From: Ligilactobacillus pabuli
GTDB lineage: Bacteria; Bacillota; Bacilli; Lactobacillales; Lactobacillaceae
DNA length: 38,665 nucleotides
Assembly (NCBI RefSeq): GCF_022836475.1
Contig: NZ_BQXH01000020.1
Span: 1 to 38,665, forward strand
Direction of reading: 5' to 3'
The position numbers and the translations under genes were made by a program. This document shows positions 14,687-22,935 of the stretch, piece after piece (position 1 is the first letter of the stretch; every line of letters starts with the position of its first letter). The notes below the pieces were generated by a model. It had not been told where the DNA came from and ran no database searches. It saw only the letters and a program-made list of their open reading frames with translations.

Positions 14687-15816
14687 CTACGAAAGACCCA
14701 ATTGCAAAACAAGCGGACGGCACTTTTAGCTTCCGCGTGAGCTTAGGAACTGACAAACGGACTGGCAAGCGAATTCAAAAACGCGCCAGCGGCTTCAAAA
14801 CGAAAACGGAGGCGAAAAAAGCAAGAGTTGCAATGTTGGCAGCTGGGGTCGCCGATGATGAGGACATCAAGAAGACGAAGTTTGGCGAGTTTATGGAGGA
14901 TGTGTTCAAGCCTTGGTACAAAACCCAAGTGAAGCCACGCACCTACCGCCAACGACTGGTTTTGATGAACACCGATTATCTGACTAGGTTCAACGACATC
15001 ATCATTGACCAAATTCGGCCGATTGATGTGCAACATTGGCAAGTCAGCCTGCTCAAGGACTGTAAGCAATCCTATGCGCGTACCATCAACATTATGTTAG
15101 GCCAAGTGCTTGAACGTGCTAAGGCACTGGGTATCATCACTGAAAATCCTGTGCGGATCGTTGGCCTCATCAAGAAGAAGAAAGCAAAAATTCAGTTCTG
15201 GACGCAAGCCGACTTTCAAAAGGTGCTTACTAAGACAAATACCGACACGTACACGGGCCGATTTGATTACACGATGTTGTGGTTCATGTTCATGTCAGGC
15301 TTGCGTAGCGGTGAAGCACGGGCGTTAAAGTGGACAGACGTTGATCTCGAAGCTAAGACCGTGAGTGTCAATAAGACGATGGACTATCACAACCGCAACT
15401 GGTTTGAAACGCCTGCGCCAAAGACTGCCGCTAGCCGTCGTACCGTGGCGCTTGATGATGATACCGTAGCGTGTTTAGGCGCGTGGCAGGTCGCACAAGC
15501 GGCGATGGTGAATTCCGAGTGGGTATTCTCACGCGATGGGATTCCGTGCTCTGACGGACAATTTTTAGACATTGTGGACGCGTACAGTACACTCGCCAAA
15601 GTTCAGCGAATTACCGTGCACGGCCTCCGCCACTCGCATGTGTCGCTGTTGATCAGCCTTGGTGAAAATCCACTCCAGATTAAAGAACGTCTGGGGCATG
15701 AGGATATCGAAACGACACTCGGCACTTACGGTCATCTCTACCCAAACAGTAACTTTGAAGTCGCAAAAAAGCTCAACGGGATATTCTCCAAAGAGGTGCC
15801 CGATGAGCCAAAATAA
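14683..15816 (+). CDS. int: Tyrosine recombinase / integrase
   Basis: 377 residues from a TTG start with AAGGAGG seven bases upstream. The arm-binding domain (about 1-50, FSFRVSLGTDKRTGKRIQKR) is followed by a core-binding SAM-like domain (about 65-155) and the catalytic domain with Arg208 (SGLRSGEAR), His313-x-x-Arg316 (HGLRHSH), His339 (RLGHED) and Tyr349 (TYGHLYP). All five catalytic residues are present, so it should be active in integration and excision. It is the last gene of the element, which places one attachment site just after it. Confidence 0.93.
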   Translation: MTTKDPIAKQADGTFSFRVSLGTDKRTGKRIQKRASGFKTKTEAKKARVAMLAAGVADDEDIKKTKFGEFMEDVFKPWYKTQVKPRTYRQRLVLMNTDYLTRFNDIIIDQIRPIDVQHWQVSLLKDCKQSYARTINIMLGQVLERAKALGIITENPVRIVGLIKKKKAKIQFWTQADFQKVLTKTNTDTYTGRFDYTMLWFMFMSGLRSGEARALKWTDVDLEAKTVSVNKTMDYHNRNWFETPAPKTAASRRTVALDDDTVACLGAWQVAQAAMVNSEWVFSRDGIPCSDGQFLDIVDAYSTLAKVQRITVHGLRHSHVSLLISLGENPLQIKERLGHEDIETTLGTYGHLYPNSNFEVAKKLNGIFSKEVPDEPK

Positions 15817-15839
15817 TTTGGAAAGGGTCAAAACTGTGC

Positions 15840-15916
15840 CACCGTAAAATCGGTGGTGCTAGAAACGGTGATACCACGGGACGGGCGCGAAATGCGCGAT
15901 TGTTCCCGGAAAATAA
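15840..15916. repeat. Post-integrase hairpins and a partial CCCGGGAA core (element B, part 1)
   Basis: CCACCG-TAAAAT-CGGTGG (about 15840-15857) forms a small hairpin, GCGC-GAAAT-GCGC follows, and TGTTCCCGGAAAATAA at 15901-15916 resembles, imperfectly, the palindrome core seen at 2736, 4456 and 34181. The integrase's attachment site is expected in this region. The relation to the palindrome family is weaker here than in the other three places. Confidence 0.4.
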
Positions 15917-16054
15917 ATAACTGAAAAAGCATAGTAGCGTTTTGTCTAAGCTGGCTCGGTTGATGTTGCTTTAAAAGCTAATAACTTAATCAGGTATTTA
16001 GGTACATTGATTAGCAAGTTATGGACTATTAATTTTAAGGAAATAAATGCTATT

Positions 16055-16086
16055 TATAGAGGGGCAAGCAATAATTGCTCCCCCTA
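16055..16086. repeat. GGGGCAA hairpin (element B, part 2)
   Basis: TAGAGGGGCAAG, CAATAA, TTGCTCCCCCTA: the same palindrome as at 2861 and 34248, including AAATGCTATT just upstream as in copy A. It lies about 55 bp before the bacteriocin-like remnant and 300 bp before the exporter genes. Confidence 0.7.
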
Positions 16087-16112
16087 GCATCAAAGCATGG
16101 TGTATAGTAGTT

Positions 16113-16348
16113 TTGAAAGGAATAGCGCTTACTAATCAAGAAATGGGTAATTCAAAGAAGAGCTACTTAGTTGTGGATGAAAATACAGGAATTTATTCAA
16201 TGTGGGGGATTTAAAGATATTGAGAAATAATTTTTCGAATTGTGGTCAGATTTTTAGATTTTCTGGCTAGAAGAAACCAGGGACATTAGCTAAGGCTACC
16301 AAAACAATTGGAAGTAAGGCAGTACAAGCATATTGGTCATGCAAATAA
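16113..16348 (+). pseudogene. Lactococcin 972-like bacteriocin gene remnant
   Basis: Two fragments in different frames. The first (16113 to a TAA near 16213) reads ALTNQEMGNSKKSYLVVDEN then TGIYSMWGI; the second (16271-16348) reads KKPGTLAKATKTIGSKAVQA then YWSCK. Compared from memory with lactococcin 972, the first resembles its GSK...VVNNNTG segment and the second its C-terminal AG-x-WAKAT...KA...YY part. Between them are stops and about 60 bp of unexplained sequence, and no signal peptide is visible. The position directly before a DUF1430/ABC pair is where the bacteriocin gene sits in lactococcin 972-type operons. Probably a broken precursor gene; the family match is by eye. Confidence 0.5.
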
Positions 16349-16383
16349 AAATATTCTTACTCGGGAAGTGAAAATCCTAGATG

Positions 16384-18603
16384 ATGAAGAAATCATTTTT
16401 TTCAAAGCGTATTCGTTGGGGCGGGTACGCTTTGATTTTAGCTCAGGGAATCTTGTTAATTACGCTCTTTGCTTTTTATCTTGGAAAAACGTATCAAACG
16501 TCATGGCAGCAATACTTAACTAATTCTGCTACATATGATGTATATTTAAATGATGTTGCTGATCAACGGGCGACACAAGTCGAAGACTATCTAACAGGGC
16601 AGTCGGAGCAAAAGAATCTATTGATAATTAGAAAAGAAAAAGGAAAAATGGTAGCTGGGGATGAAACCCTGAATATCGGGATCGTTGGGCGAACTAAACA
16701 TAAGCAAGTTGATTTTTCCTTTTTTGATCAAAAAATTATTACGAGCCAAGATTTAAACCAATTACTTAACTCAACTGACTCATCTGCTAGCTTAGGCTTG
16801 GGGGATGGCTCAGTTCATCAGTTAAAAAAGCTTTTTCGCCCGCCATTTGCTGGTCAGACAACAATTTATCAACTGAATCAGTTAGTTAAAATGAGTGGCA
16901 CCATTAATGGTCACTATGAATTAGTTGGTGTTAAGAATGACCAAGAATATCAGAAAATTCTGAACCAGTTAGCGAGCCTGACAGGCCAGACGCCTCAGAA
17001 ACTGAAAAATAGTCAAATTGGCGGACTGGGTAACGATAACTTTTTATTGCTGCAATTATGTATTTTCTTTGCGGTAACGTTCATTGTTTTGATTGCTTTT
17101 TTTATCATCTTTTTTGTTCGTTCGTTGCAGAAATTTGGAACGTTAGTCTTGTTAGGGTGGACTAAAAAAGGAATTCTTTTTCAAAACTTAGCTCCGTTCT
17201 TAATCTGGTGTCTGTTTAGCAGTACAGTTTTGGCAGTGGGTTGTGCAGCTGGATTTGGCCAAATGACGTACTTTACACTATTTATGGGCATTTTCCTATT
17301 GGCAATCATAGCTAATGTCTTATTAACTATAATTGCCTACTATTTGGCTTCTTTAGTGATCTTGTTATTGAAAAACATTGAATTGATTCGAGGAAGGTTT
17401 CCACATAAAGCAGTCTATGCTTTCTCAGTCACAATTTATTTATTATTAAGTCTGGGAATAGTTATTCTTGGATTAGGAATAGATCAACCATTTCAACAGA
17501 TTCAAGATAATCAGCATCTCAAGCAACAATGGCAGACGGTATCACAGATGGCGGTTATGGGTGATTTAAGTATTGGTGACGATACTGCCTCTGCTGCAGG
17601 AAGCTCTTCGAGGTTAGACCATGATCTTTGGTCAATGTACCGAGAAATTAGTCATAAAAAGGGTGTCTATTTGATTCATACGGATTATACTTCTCAAAAG
17701 TGGCTTAAGGAGATGCAAAATTCGGGTGTCTATCATAATTTGCCGCCTAAAGCTTATTGGCAGTTTACGTTTTCACCAAATTATGCTGCTAAAAATGGGA
17801 TTAAGTTGAAGCAAGCTGATTTAGCAACCGCTGAAGCTGGAACACAGCTATTTTTGTTACCTGATTCTCTTTCGCATCAGCAACAAAAACAGGTGGCAGC
17901 ATATCTAAAAGAGAGCGCACTAGAAGGAGTTAGTGAAGGTGATGTTCCCACTAAATTTGTGCAGAAAAAGAAGTTTAAATTTATGAATTATCATTTTAGT
18001 CAGCCAATTTTTACTTGGACTGATTCAACTAAAAAGCCAACGTATGCTAAAAATCCGGTGGTCTATATTGCAACCCCGGAAAACATGACTTATGTGACGA
18101 CTGGCGGATTACGTGCCGCAGGTTTAGATGGTTATTTAAAATTTGCTAACGAAAAAGTTGCACGACAGTTGGTGACACCGCAACGAATCAGCAGAAATGG
18201 GTTAAAAGATAATCACGTCCGTTTCTTAACGGTCAACAGGTATGTTGATGGCATTCAAAAAACACTCGCGCTAACGATTCGCTGGTTTGGTGGCATTGCT
18301 TTAATTGCGCTGCTCTTGTTAGTTTTGTGTCTACTAGTGATCGCGACGATTTTTAAAACCGTTAATGAAGAACGATTAGCTGTCAAAAAATTCCTGGGTT
18401 TTTCTTTCTTACAGCTTTATCGCGTACCGTTAGTGGGAATTTTAGGCGTGCACTTGCTTGAGTTACTAGTCACGATTGTGTTAAGCAGTAAGATGGGAAT
18501 TTTGTTAGTTGTAATTAGTTTATTCATTCAGCTAGGAATCTTTTGGGTGTATATGACTAGAAGTGAATTTAAACAAATTATCAAATTATTCAAAAGGGGC
18601 TAA
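16384..18603 (+). CDS. Bacteriocin-associated integral membrane protein (DUF1430)
   Basis: About 739 residues. A span at the N-terminus (about 12-34), a large extracytoplasmic domain, a block of five or six spans around 215-370 (LLLQLCIFFAVTFIVLIAFF onward), a second soluble domain at about 375-625 and three C-terminal spans. This double-module FtsX-like architecture and the ATG-to-ATPase arrangement match the TIGR01654/DUF1430 permeases of lactococcin 972-type bacteriocin operons, proposed to act in export or immunity. Two adjacent ATG codons (16381, 16384) are possible; the ribosome binding site (GGAAGTGA) is weak. The ATPase starts 5 bp after the stop. Confidence 0.85.
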   Translation: MKKSFFSKRIRWGGYALILAQGILLITLFAFYLGKTYQTSWQQYLTNSATYDVYLNDVADQRATQVEDYLTGQSEQKNLLIIRKEKGKMVAGDETLNIGIVGRTKHKQVDFSFFDQKIITSQDLNQLLNSTDSSASLGLGDGSVHQLKKLFRPPFAGQTTIYQLNQLVKMSGTINGHYELVGVKNDQEYQKILNQLASLTGQTPQKLKNSQIGGLGNDNFLLLQLCIFFAVTFIVLIAFFIIFFVRSLQKFGTLVLLGWTKKGILFQNLAPFLIWCLFSSTVLAVGCAAGFGQMTYFTLFMGIFLLAIIANVLLTIIAYYLASLVILLLKNIELIRGRFPHKAVYAFSVTIYLLLSLGIVILGLGIDQPFQQIQDNQHLKQQWQTVSQMAVMGDLSIGDDTASAAGSSSRLDHDLWSMYREISHKKGVYLIHTDYTSQKWLKEMQNSGVYHNLPPKAYWQFTFSPNYAAKNGIKLKQADLATAEAGTQLFLLPDSLSHQQQKQVAAYLKESALEGVSEGDVPTKFVQKKKFKFMNYHFSQPIFTWTDSTKKPTYAKNPVVYIATPENMTYVTTGGLRAAGLDGYLKFANEKVARQLVTPQRISRNGLKDNHVRFLTVNRYVDGIQKTLALTIRWFGGIALIALLLLVLCLLVIATIFKTVNEERLAVKKFLGFSFLQLYRVPLVGILGVHLLELLVTIVLSSKMGILLVVISLFIQLGIFWVYMTRSEFKQIIKLFKRG

Positions 18604-18608
18604 ATAAC

Positions 18609-19277
18609 TTGGAAGAAATAATAGTTAAACAGCTGACCAAATCATACGGACAACGAACAATTTTAGATGGACTAAATTTTCAAGTAAACCAGGGGGAATT
18701 TGTGGCAATCGTTGGGCCGTCGGGTTCTGGCAAATCAACACTTCTCAATATTTTGGGACTGTTAGAGGAACCGACTAGCGGAGAAATTGTGCTGGCTGGC
18801 AAACAGTTGCCGAAAATTAATAGTAAGCAAGCCACCTTGATGAGAAGGAATCAGATCAATTACTTATTCCAGTCGTTTGCACTAATTTCTAGTGAAACTG
18901 TTTTTCAAAATTTATGGTTGGCAATGAATTTTGTCAAGCAAAGCTCAGCTGATAAGAAGCAAGCTATTCACCAGATCCTAGCGCGCTTAGACTTAGGACA
19001 CTTAGAAAAAGCAGAGGTCGGGACTTTATCTGGTGGTGAACAACAACGAGTTTCTTTGGCACGAGCAATTCTTAAGCCAGGGGAATTAGTGTTGGCAGAC
19101 GAACCAACTGGGGCCTTAGATCCAGTTAATGCTAAAATTGCTTTTGAGGAGATTGGTCGATTACGAGACGAGTATCATAAAACAATTGTGTTAGTTACAC
19201 ATAATATGACAGAGGCAAACCAAACAGATCGGATCATTAACCTGAGTGACTTAAATGAGATAGCGACTACTATATGA
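18609..19277 (+). CDS. Bacteriocin export ABC ATPase (lactococcin 972 type)
   Basis: 222 residues from a TTG start, ribosome binding site AAAGGGG in the end of the permease gene. Walker A GPSGSGKST, Q-loop FQSFAL, signature LSGGEQQR, Walker B LVLADEPTGALDP and VTHN are present. Within the MacB-like group, its neighbourhood places it with the L_ocin_972 ATPases (TIGR03608). It should power the DUF1430 protein encoded just before it. Its stop codon overlaps the ATG of the next gene. Confidence 0.88.
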   Translation: MEEIIVKQLTKSYGQRTILDGLNFQVNQGEFVAIVGPSGSGKSTLLNILGLLEEPTSGEIVLAGKQLPKINSKQATLMRRNQINYLFQSFALISSETVFQNLWLAMNFVKQSSADKKQAIHQILARLDLGHLEKAEVGTLSGGEQQRVSLARAILKPGELVLADEPTGALDPVNAKIAFEEIGRLRDEYHKTIVLVTHNMTEANQTDRIINLSDLNEIATTI

Positions 19278-19663
19278 CAAGTAAGTCGCAAAGTATGGTT
19301 ACTAGAAGCTTATTGTACAGCAGGAGGGACGACGTTAGGAAAATGACAGATATTATTTATATTATTGCTGACGATTATAGCGATAATCGAGTAGATACTT
19401 TTGAGTTCTTACAAGAAAATAATGGGATGTTAGGAAAACGCAATGAGAACCGTACGCTATATTTGTTTAAGGTCAATTCTCAAGGAATCGTAAGTCCTGA
19501 AAATAGCAAAGTGCAGCAAATAGTGAACGTTTTGGGAACTACGGATTTGCCACTGGCGCTAGCTATCAAAAAAGGAGAATTGTTGACGGCAAACGAGTTA
19601 TCTTCTTTATTTGAAGGTCTTGATATTCAAGAAGACGATGATGAAGGAGAGCCAGAAGACTAA
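19274..19663 (+). CDS. Thioredoxin-fold, ArsD-like protein lacking cysteines; third gene of the bacteriocin locus
   Basis: 129 residues from ATG 19274 (ATGA overlap with the ATPase), or 106 from ATG 19343; the latter begins the natural-looking MTDIIYIIADDYSDNRVDTF. From there the sequence looks like an ArsD/thioredoxin fold: a first strand IIYIIADD, a helix, LYLFKVNSQGIVSPENSKVQ, then LGTTDLPLALAIKKGELLTA and a final helix. The end resembles the cis-Pro and last strands of ArsD, but no cysteine is present, so it cannot bind metalloid the ArsD way. A strongly acidic tail (EDDDEGEPED) follows. Function unknown; the overlap implies it belongs to the bacteriocin operon, perhaps for immunity or as a partner of the exporter. 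Confidence 0.6.
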   Translation: MTSKSQSMVTRSLLYSRRDDVRKMTDIIYIIADDYSDNRVDTFEFLQENNGMLGKRNENRTLYLFKVNSQGIVSPENSKVQQIVNVLGTTDLPLALAIKKGELLTANELSSLFEGLDIQEDDDEGEPED

Positions 19664-19715
19664 GAGAGATGAGCTTAGCAGCTAGTGAAGAGACAACCTG
19701 CTTACAAACTTCAGC

Positions 19716-19768
19716 AAAAAAAGACATGTATTTTAGCAGTAACTTACTGCCAAATACATGTCTTTTTT
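19716..19768. terminator. Bidirectional terminator between convergent operons
   Basis: AGACATGTATTT (19722-19733) pairs with AAATACATGTCT (19752-19763), with an A-run before and a T-run after. It serves the bacteriocin locus from the left and pdhD from the right. Confidence 0.9.
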
Positions 19769-19778
19769 ATGATTACAT

Positions 19779-21185
19779 TTAGATATTTGTAGGGAACCCG
19801 AGACCAACGTCGGCAGCATCCATGATTCCTTCGGCGAGCGATGGATGTGGATGAATAGTTAATGCGACGTCATCTAGAGTAGCTCCAGCTTCAATTGCTA
19901 GAGTTAATTCAGTGATCAGGTCCGCTGCGTTTGCACCAACGATTTGGGCACCAACTAATTGTTCGGAGTCCTTGATAAAGACGAGACGAATGAAGCCATC
20001 AGTGGCATTCATTGAGATCGCCCGACCATTAGCGGCAAATGGGAACTGGGCTTTTTTGACGTCGAGCCCTTGTTCCTTGGCCTGAGCCACTGTTAAACCA
20101 GTCGTGGCAATTTGTTCACTGGTATAACAAACTGCTGGCATGGCCCGATAATCGATCACGCTTGGCTTACCTGAGATTGCTTCTGCAGCGACTTTACCTT
20201 CATAAGAGGCTTTGTGCGCTAAGGCGGCACCAGCGACAACATCGCCGATCGCGAAGATATGGGAAACGTTCGTCCGACCTTGGTTATCAACGGCAATCAA
20301 ACCACGATCAGTTAAGTTAACGCCTGCTTGTTCCAAGCCCATTTCAGCGGTATTAGCTTTACGGCCGACTGAAACAATGCAGTAATCAGCTTTGAATTCT
20401 TTAGTTTCACCATTAACTTCGGCTGTGATCGTGACAGAATCTGCGTCTTGTTCCGCTTTTTGAGCCATTGCCTTAGTATGAATGTCGATATTTTTAGCTG
20501 CCATATTTTTTTGAACAACTTTGACCATGTCAGCTTCATAGTTGGCAAGGATCGAATCCATTCCTTCTAAAATTGTGACATGGGAACCTAATTCAGCGTA
20601 GGCTGAGGCTAATTCACTACCGATATAACCGCCACCGATCACAACGAGTTCTTTAGGAACTTCTTTCAAAGCTAAAGCCCCGGTAGAATCAACGACCCGA
20701 CCATTAAATTTGAAGTTAGGGATCTCAATTGGATGGCTGCCCGTTGCGACGATCAAGTTATTAAAGTTATAGGTCTGGGCAGAGTCGTCTTTGCCGATCA
20801 CTCGTAAACTATGACCGTCTTTTAAGAAAGCTTCACCCCATAAAACATCGATATGATGTTTCTTGAAGAGACCAGCCACACCGCTAGTTAATTTTGTGAC
20901 TACAGAACTCTTCCATTCCTGGGTTTTGGTGAAATCTAACTGAACATTTTCGGTTGAAAGACCGAGTGGAGCTGAACCTAAGGCAGATTGATAGCGATGA
21001 GCCGCTTCAATCAAGGCCTTAGAAGGAATACAACCAACGTTTAAACAAACACCGCCGATAAATTCTCGTTCGATCACGGTCACTTTTTGGCCGAGTTCAG
21101 CAGCGTGAATGGCTGCCACATAGCCGCCAGGGCCGGCACCAATCACAACTGTATCTAAATCTTCTGCAAAATCTCCAACTACCAT
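19779..21185 (-). CDS. pdhD: Dihydrolipoamide dehydrogenase (E3) of pyruvate dehydrogenase
   Basis: 468 residues. FAD-binding GAGPGGYVAA (17-26), redox-active disulfide Cys47 and Cys52 in GGVCLNVGCIPSK, NAD-binding GGGYIGSELAS, the FAD-contacting AIGDVVAGAALAHKAS and the C-terminal catalytic HPHPSLAEG are all in place. E3 reoxidises the lipoyl arms of E2 with NAD. It is the last gene of the pdhABCD operon, 4 bp after pdhC, and ends at a bidirectional terminator. Confidence 0.97.
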   Translation of the reverse strand: MVVGDFAEDLDTVVIGAGPGGYVAAIHAAELGQKVTVIEREFIGGVCLNVGCIPSKALIEAAHRYQSALGSAPLGLSTENVQLDFTKTQEWKSSVVTKLTSGVAGLFKKHHIDVLWGEAFLKDGHSLRVIGKDDSAQTYNFNNLIVATGSHPIEIPNFKFNGRVVDSTGALALKEVPKELVVIGGGYIGSELASAYAELGSHVTILEGMDSILANYEADMVKVVQKNMAAKNIDIHTKAMAQKAEQDADSVTITAEVNGETKEFKADYCIVSVGRKANTAEMGLEQAGVNLTDRGLIAVDNQGRTNVSHIFAIGDVVAGAALAHKASYEGKVAAEAISGKPSVIDYRAMPAVCYTSEQIATTGLTVAQAKEQGLDVKKAQFPFAANGRAISMNATDGFIRLVFIKDSEQLVGAQIVGANAADLITELTLAIEAGATLDDVALTIHPHPSLAEGIMDAADVGLGFPTNI

Positions 21186-21189
21186 CTAT

Positions 21190-22803
21190 TTATCCCTCCA
21201 TCAAAAGTAATTCTGGGTCGCCAAGTAATTCTTTCAAGCGGTTCATTGCGCGTTGTGCGGTAGCACCATCGATTACACGATGATCAAAGGCTAAGGTCAT
21301 CTTCAAGACGCGTGCAGACTGAACTTCACCGTCCACGATCACTGGTTCTGGACTGATCTTACCAATTCCTAAGATCGCAACTTCAGGGAAGTTGATAATT
21401 GGGGTGAAGAAGCCGCCGCCAACAGAACCGATATTGGTAATTGAAATTCCGCTATGGCTCATATCACCAGCACTTAACTTGCCGTCCTTAGCTTTTTCGG
21501 TGTTCGCACTAATTGCACGAGCAATGTCAAACAGGCTGAGCTGATCTGCATGTTTCACATTTGGCACGAATAAACCGCGGTCTGTATCAGTGGCAATGCC
21601 GATATTGATATAATCCTTGAAAATACTTTGTTTGTTAGCTAAATCAACTTGAGAGTTGAAAATTGGGAATTCTTTCAAAACCACTGCCAGTGCTTTTGTG
21701 ACATAGGCTAAGAATGTCAAATGGACACCCCTAGAAGCTGCCAATTCCTTGTACTTCTTACGGTGATCCCACATTGCATCGACAACCACATCGTCAAAAA
21801 TGTGCACGTGAGGAACATTGTCATTCGAGCGTTCCATGGCTTTGGCTGTGGCAACCCGGATCCCAGACATTTTTTCTGCGTGTTCTGGCCAGTCAGCTGA
21901 AGTTGACACTGGAGCTGCAGCTGCTTTTGGCTTAGCTGGAGTTGTTTCTGTTGCAGCAGGTGCGCTAGTTTCAGCCGGAGCTTTTGCTGGACCATTAGCT
22001 AAGAAGCTGTCAATGTCTGCTTTCAGGATTTGACCGTGATTTCCTGTGCCAGTAATTTGTGTTAGATCAGCACCTTTGTCGCGAGCATAGGCACGAACAC
22101 CAGGCATTGCTAGAACTGGCAGAGAATGGTCTGCTGGTTGACCAGATGGAGCTTGAGCCGTGGCTGGTGCGGGTGCACTAGCTTCAGCAGGTGCTGCAGC
22201 CGGTTGTGCTGGGGCACTTGAGCCGCTGACGTTTCCTTGACCCGCTGCGACAGCTAGTTCAACTAAAGGTTGGCCAACTTCTGCGGTTTCGCCTTCAGGT
22301 ACCAAGATCGCAGTGATCTTACCAGCAACAGGTGAAGGTAATTCTTCAACTGATTTGTCATTTTCAATTTGAACTAAGTCGCCATCTTCAGCGACTTCAT
22401 CGCCAACTTGAACATGCCATTCGCCGACAGTTCCTTCAGCAATTCCTTCGCCAATGTCAGGTAAGACAAATTGATAAGTTGCTTGGTCACTGGCTGAAGC
22501 AGCTGGTGCAGGTGCTGCTGGAGTTGTAGCAGTTTCTGTGGCAGCAACATTCCCTTTGCCGTCAGCAACTTCTAATTCAACTAAGGCTTGGCCAACTTCT
22601 GCGGTTTCGCCTTCTGGTACTAAGATCGTAGTGACTTTACCAGCAACAGGTGAAGGCAGTTCTTCGACTGATTTGTCATTTTCAATTTGAACTAAATCGC
22701 CGTCTTCTGCCACTTCATCACCAACCTGAACATGCCATTCGCCAATTGTACCTTCAGCGATTCCTTCGCCAATATCAGGTAGGTTAAATTGATATTTCTC
22801 CAT
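21190..22803 (-). CDS. pdhC: Dihydrolipoamide acetyltransferase (E2) with two lipoyl domains
   Basis: 537 residues. Two nearly identical lipoyl domains (about 4-80 and 110-185) carry the lysines to be lipoylated, Lys44 and Lys150, in QIENDKSVEELPSP. Ala/Pro-rich linkers follow each. A peripheral subunit-binding domain (LAMPGVRAYARDKGADLTQI...GHGQILKADID type, about 235-275) and the acetyltransferase domain with His508 in FDHRVIDG follow. E2 is the core of the complex and makes acetyl-CoA. The lipoyl domains are also very similar at DNA level, so the duplication is recent or kept alike by conversion. It is preceded by a 132-bp gap after pdhB that holds a terminator-like hairpin. Confidence 0.97.
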   Translation of the reverse strand: MEKYQFNLPDIGEGIAEGTIGEWHVQVGDEVAEDGDLVQIENDKSVEELPSPVAGKVTTILVPEGETAEVGQALVELEVADGKGNVAATETATTPAAPAPAASASDQATYQFVLPDIGEGIAEGTVGEWHVQVGDEVAEDGDLVQIENDKSVEELPSPVAGKITAILVPEGETAEVGQPLVELAVAAGQGNVSGSSAPAQPAAAPAEASAPAPATAQAPSGQPADHSLPVLAMPGVRAYARDKGADLTQITGTGNHGQILKADIDSFLANGPAKAPAETSAPAATETTPAKPKAAAAPVSTSADWPEHAEKMSGIRVATAKAMERSNDNVPHVHIFDDVVVDAMWDHRKKYKELAASRGVHLTFLAYVTKALAVVLKEFPIFNSQVDLANKQSIFKDYINIGIATDTDRGLFVPNVKHADQLSLFDIARAISANTEKAKDGKLSAGDMSHSGISITNIGSVGGGFFTPIINFPEVAILGIGKISPEPVIVDGEVQSARVLKMTLAFDHRVIDGATAQRAMNRLKELLGDPELLLMEG

Positions 22804-22858
22804 GTGTTATATACCCCCGTAAATGTTTGATGCCAGTGAGGCGGCAGCAGGTTTGACG

Positions 22859-22896
22859 TAAAAACTCATATCGCAGTCAAAAGCATGCAATATGAG
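22859..22896 (-). terminator. Terminator-like attenuator inside the pdh operon
   Basis: On the minus strand CTCATATTGC (complement of 22887-22896) pairs with GCGATATGAG (complement of 22865-22874) around a 12-nt loop, followed by TTTTTACG. It lies between pdhB and pdhC and would reduce the amount of E2/E3 message relative to E1. A second small hairpin (GCTGA...TCAGC) lies just before it. Confidence 0.6.
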
Positions 22897-22935
22897 CGCT
22901 TAGTCAGACGTGCTGACAGTTCCTCAGCAGCTTGA

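Larger units (their letters stand above)
12840..15930 (+). mobile_element. Small integrative mobilizable element (MOBT relaxase, DUF3173, integrase)
   Basis: About 3 kb with an origin-of-transfer-like site, a MOBT relaxase, a DUF3173 protein and a tyrosine integrase, all on the plus strand. This is the minimal set for excision and mobilization. No coupling protein, VirB4 or other transfer genes are present, so transfer would need a resident conjugative element. Base composition is clearly richer in GC than the chromosome on either side. Boundaries are approximate because no att repeats were recognised by eye. Confidence 0.75.

Noticed and set aside
15840-15930. Direct-repeat attachment site shared with 12600-12900
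   Set aside because: I looked for a common stretch by eye and found none long enough to claim.
16308-16523. 71-codon frame overlapping the start of the DUF1430 gene
   Set aside because: It runs through the permease N-terminus in another frame and has no family similarity.
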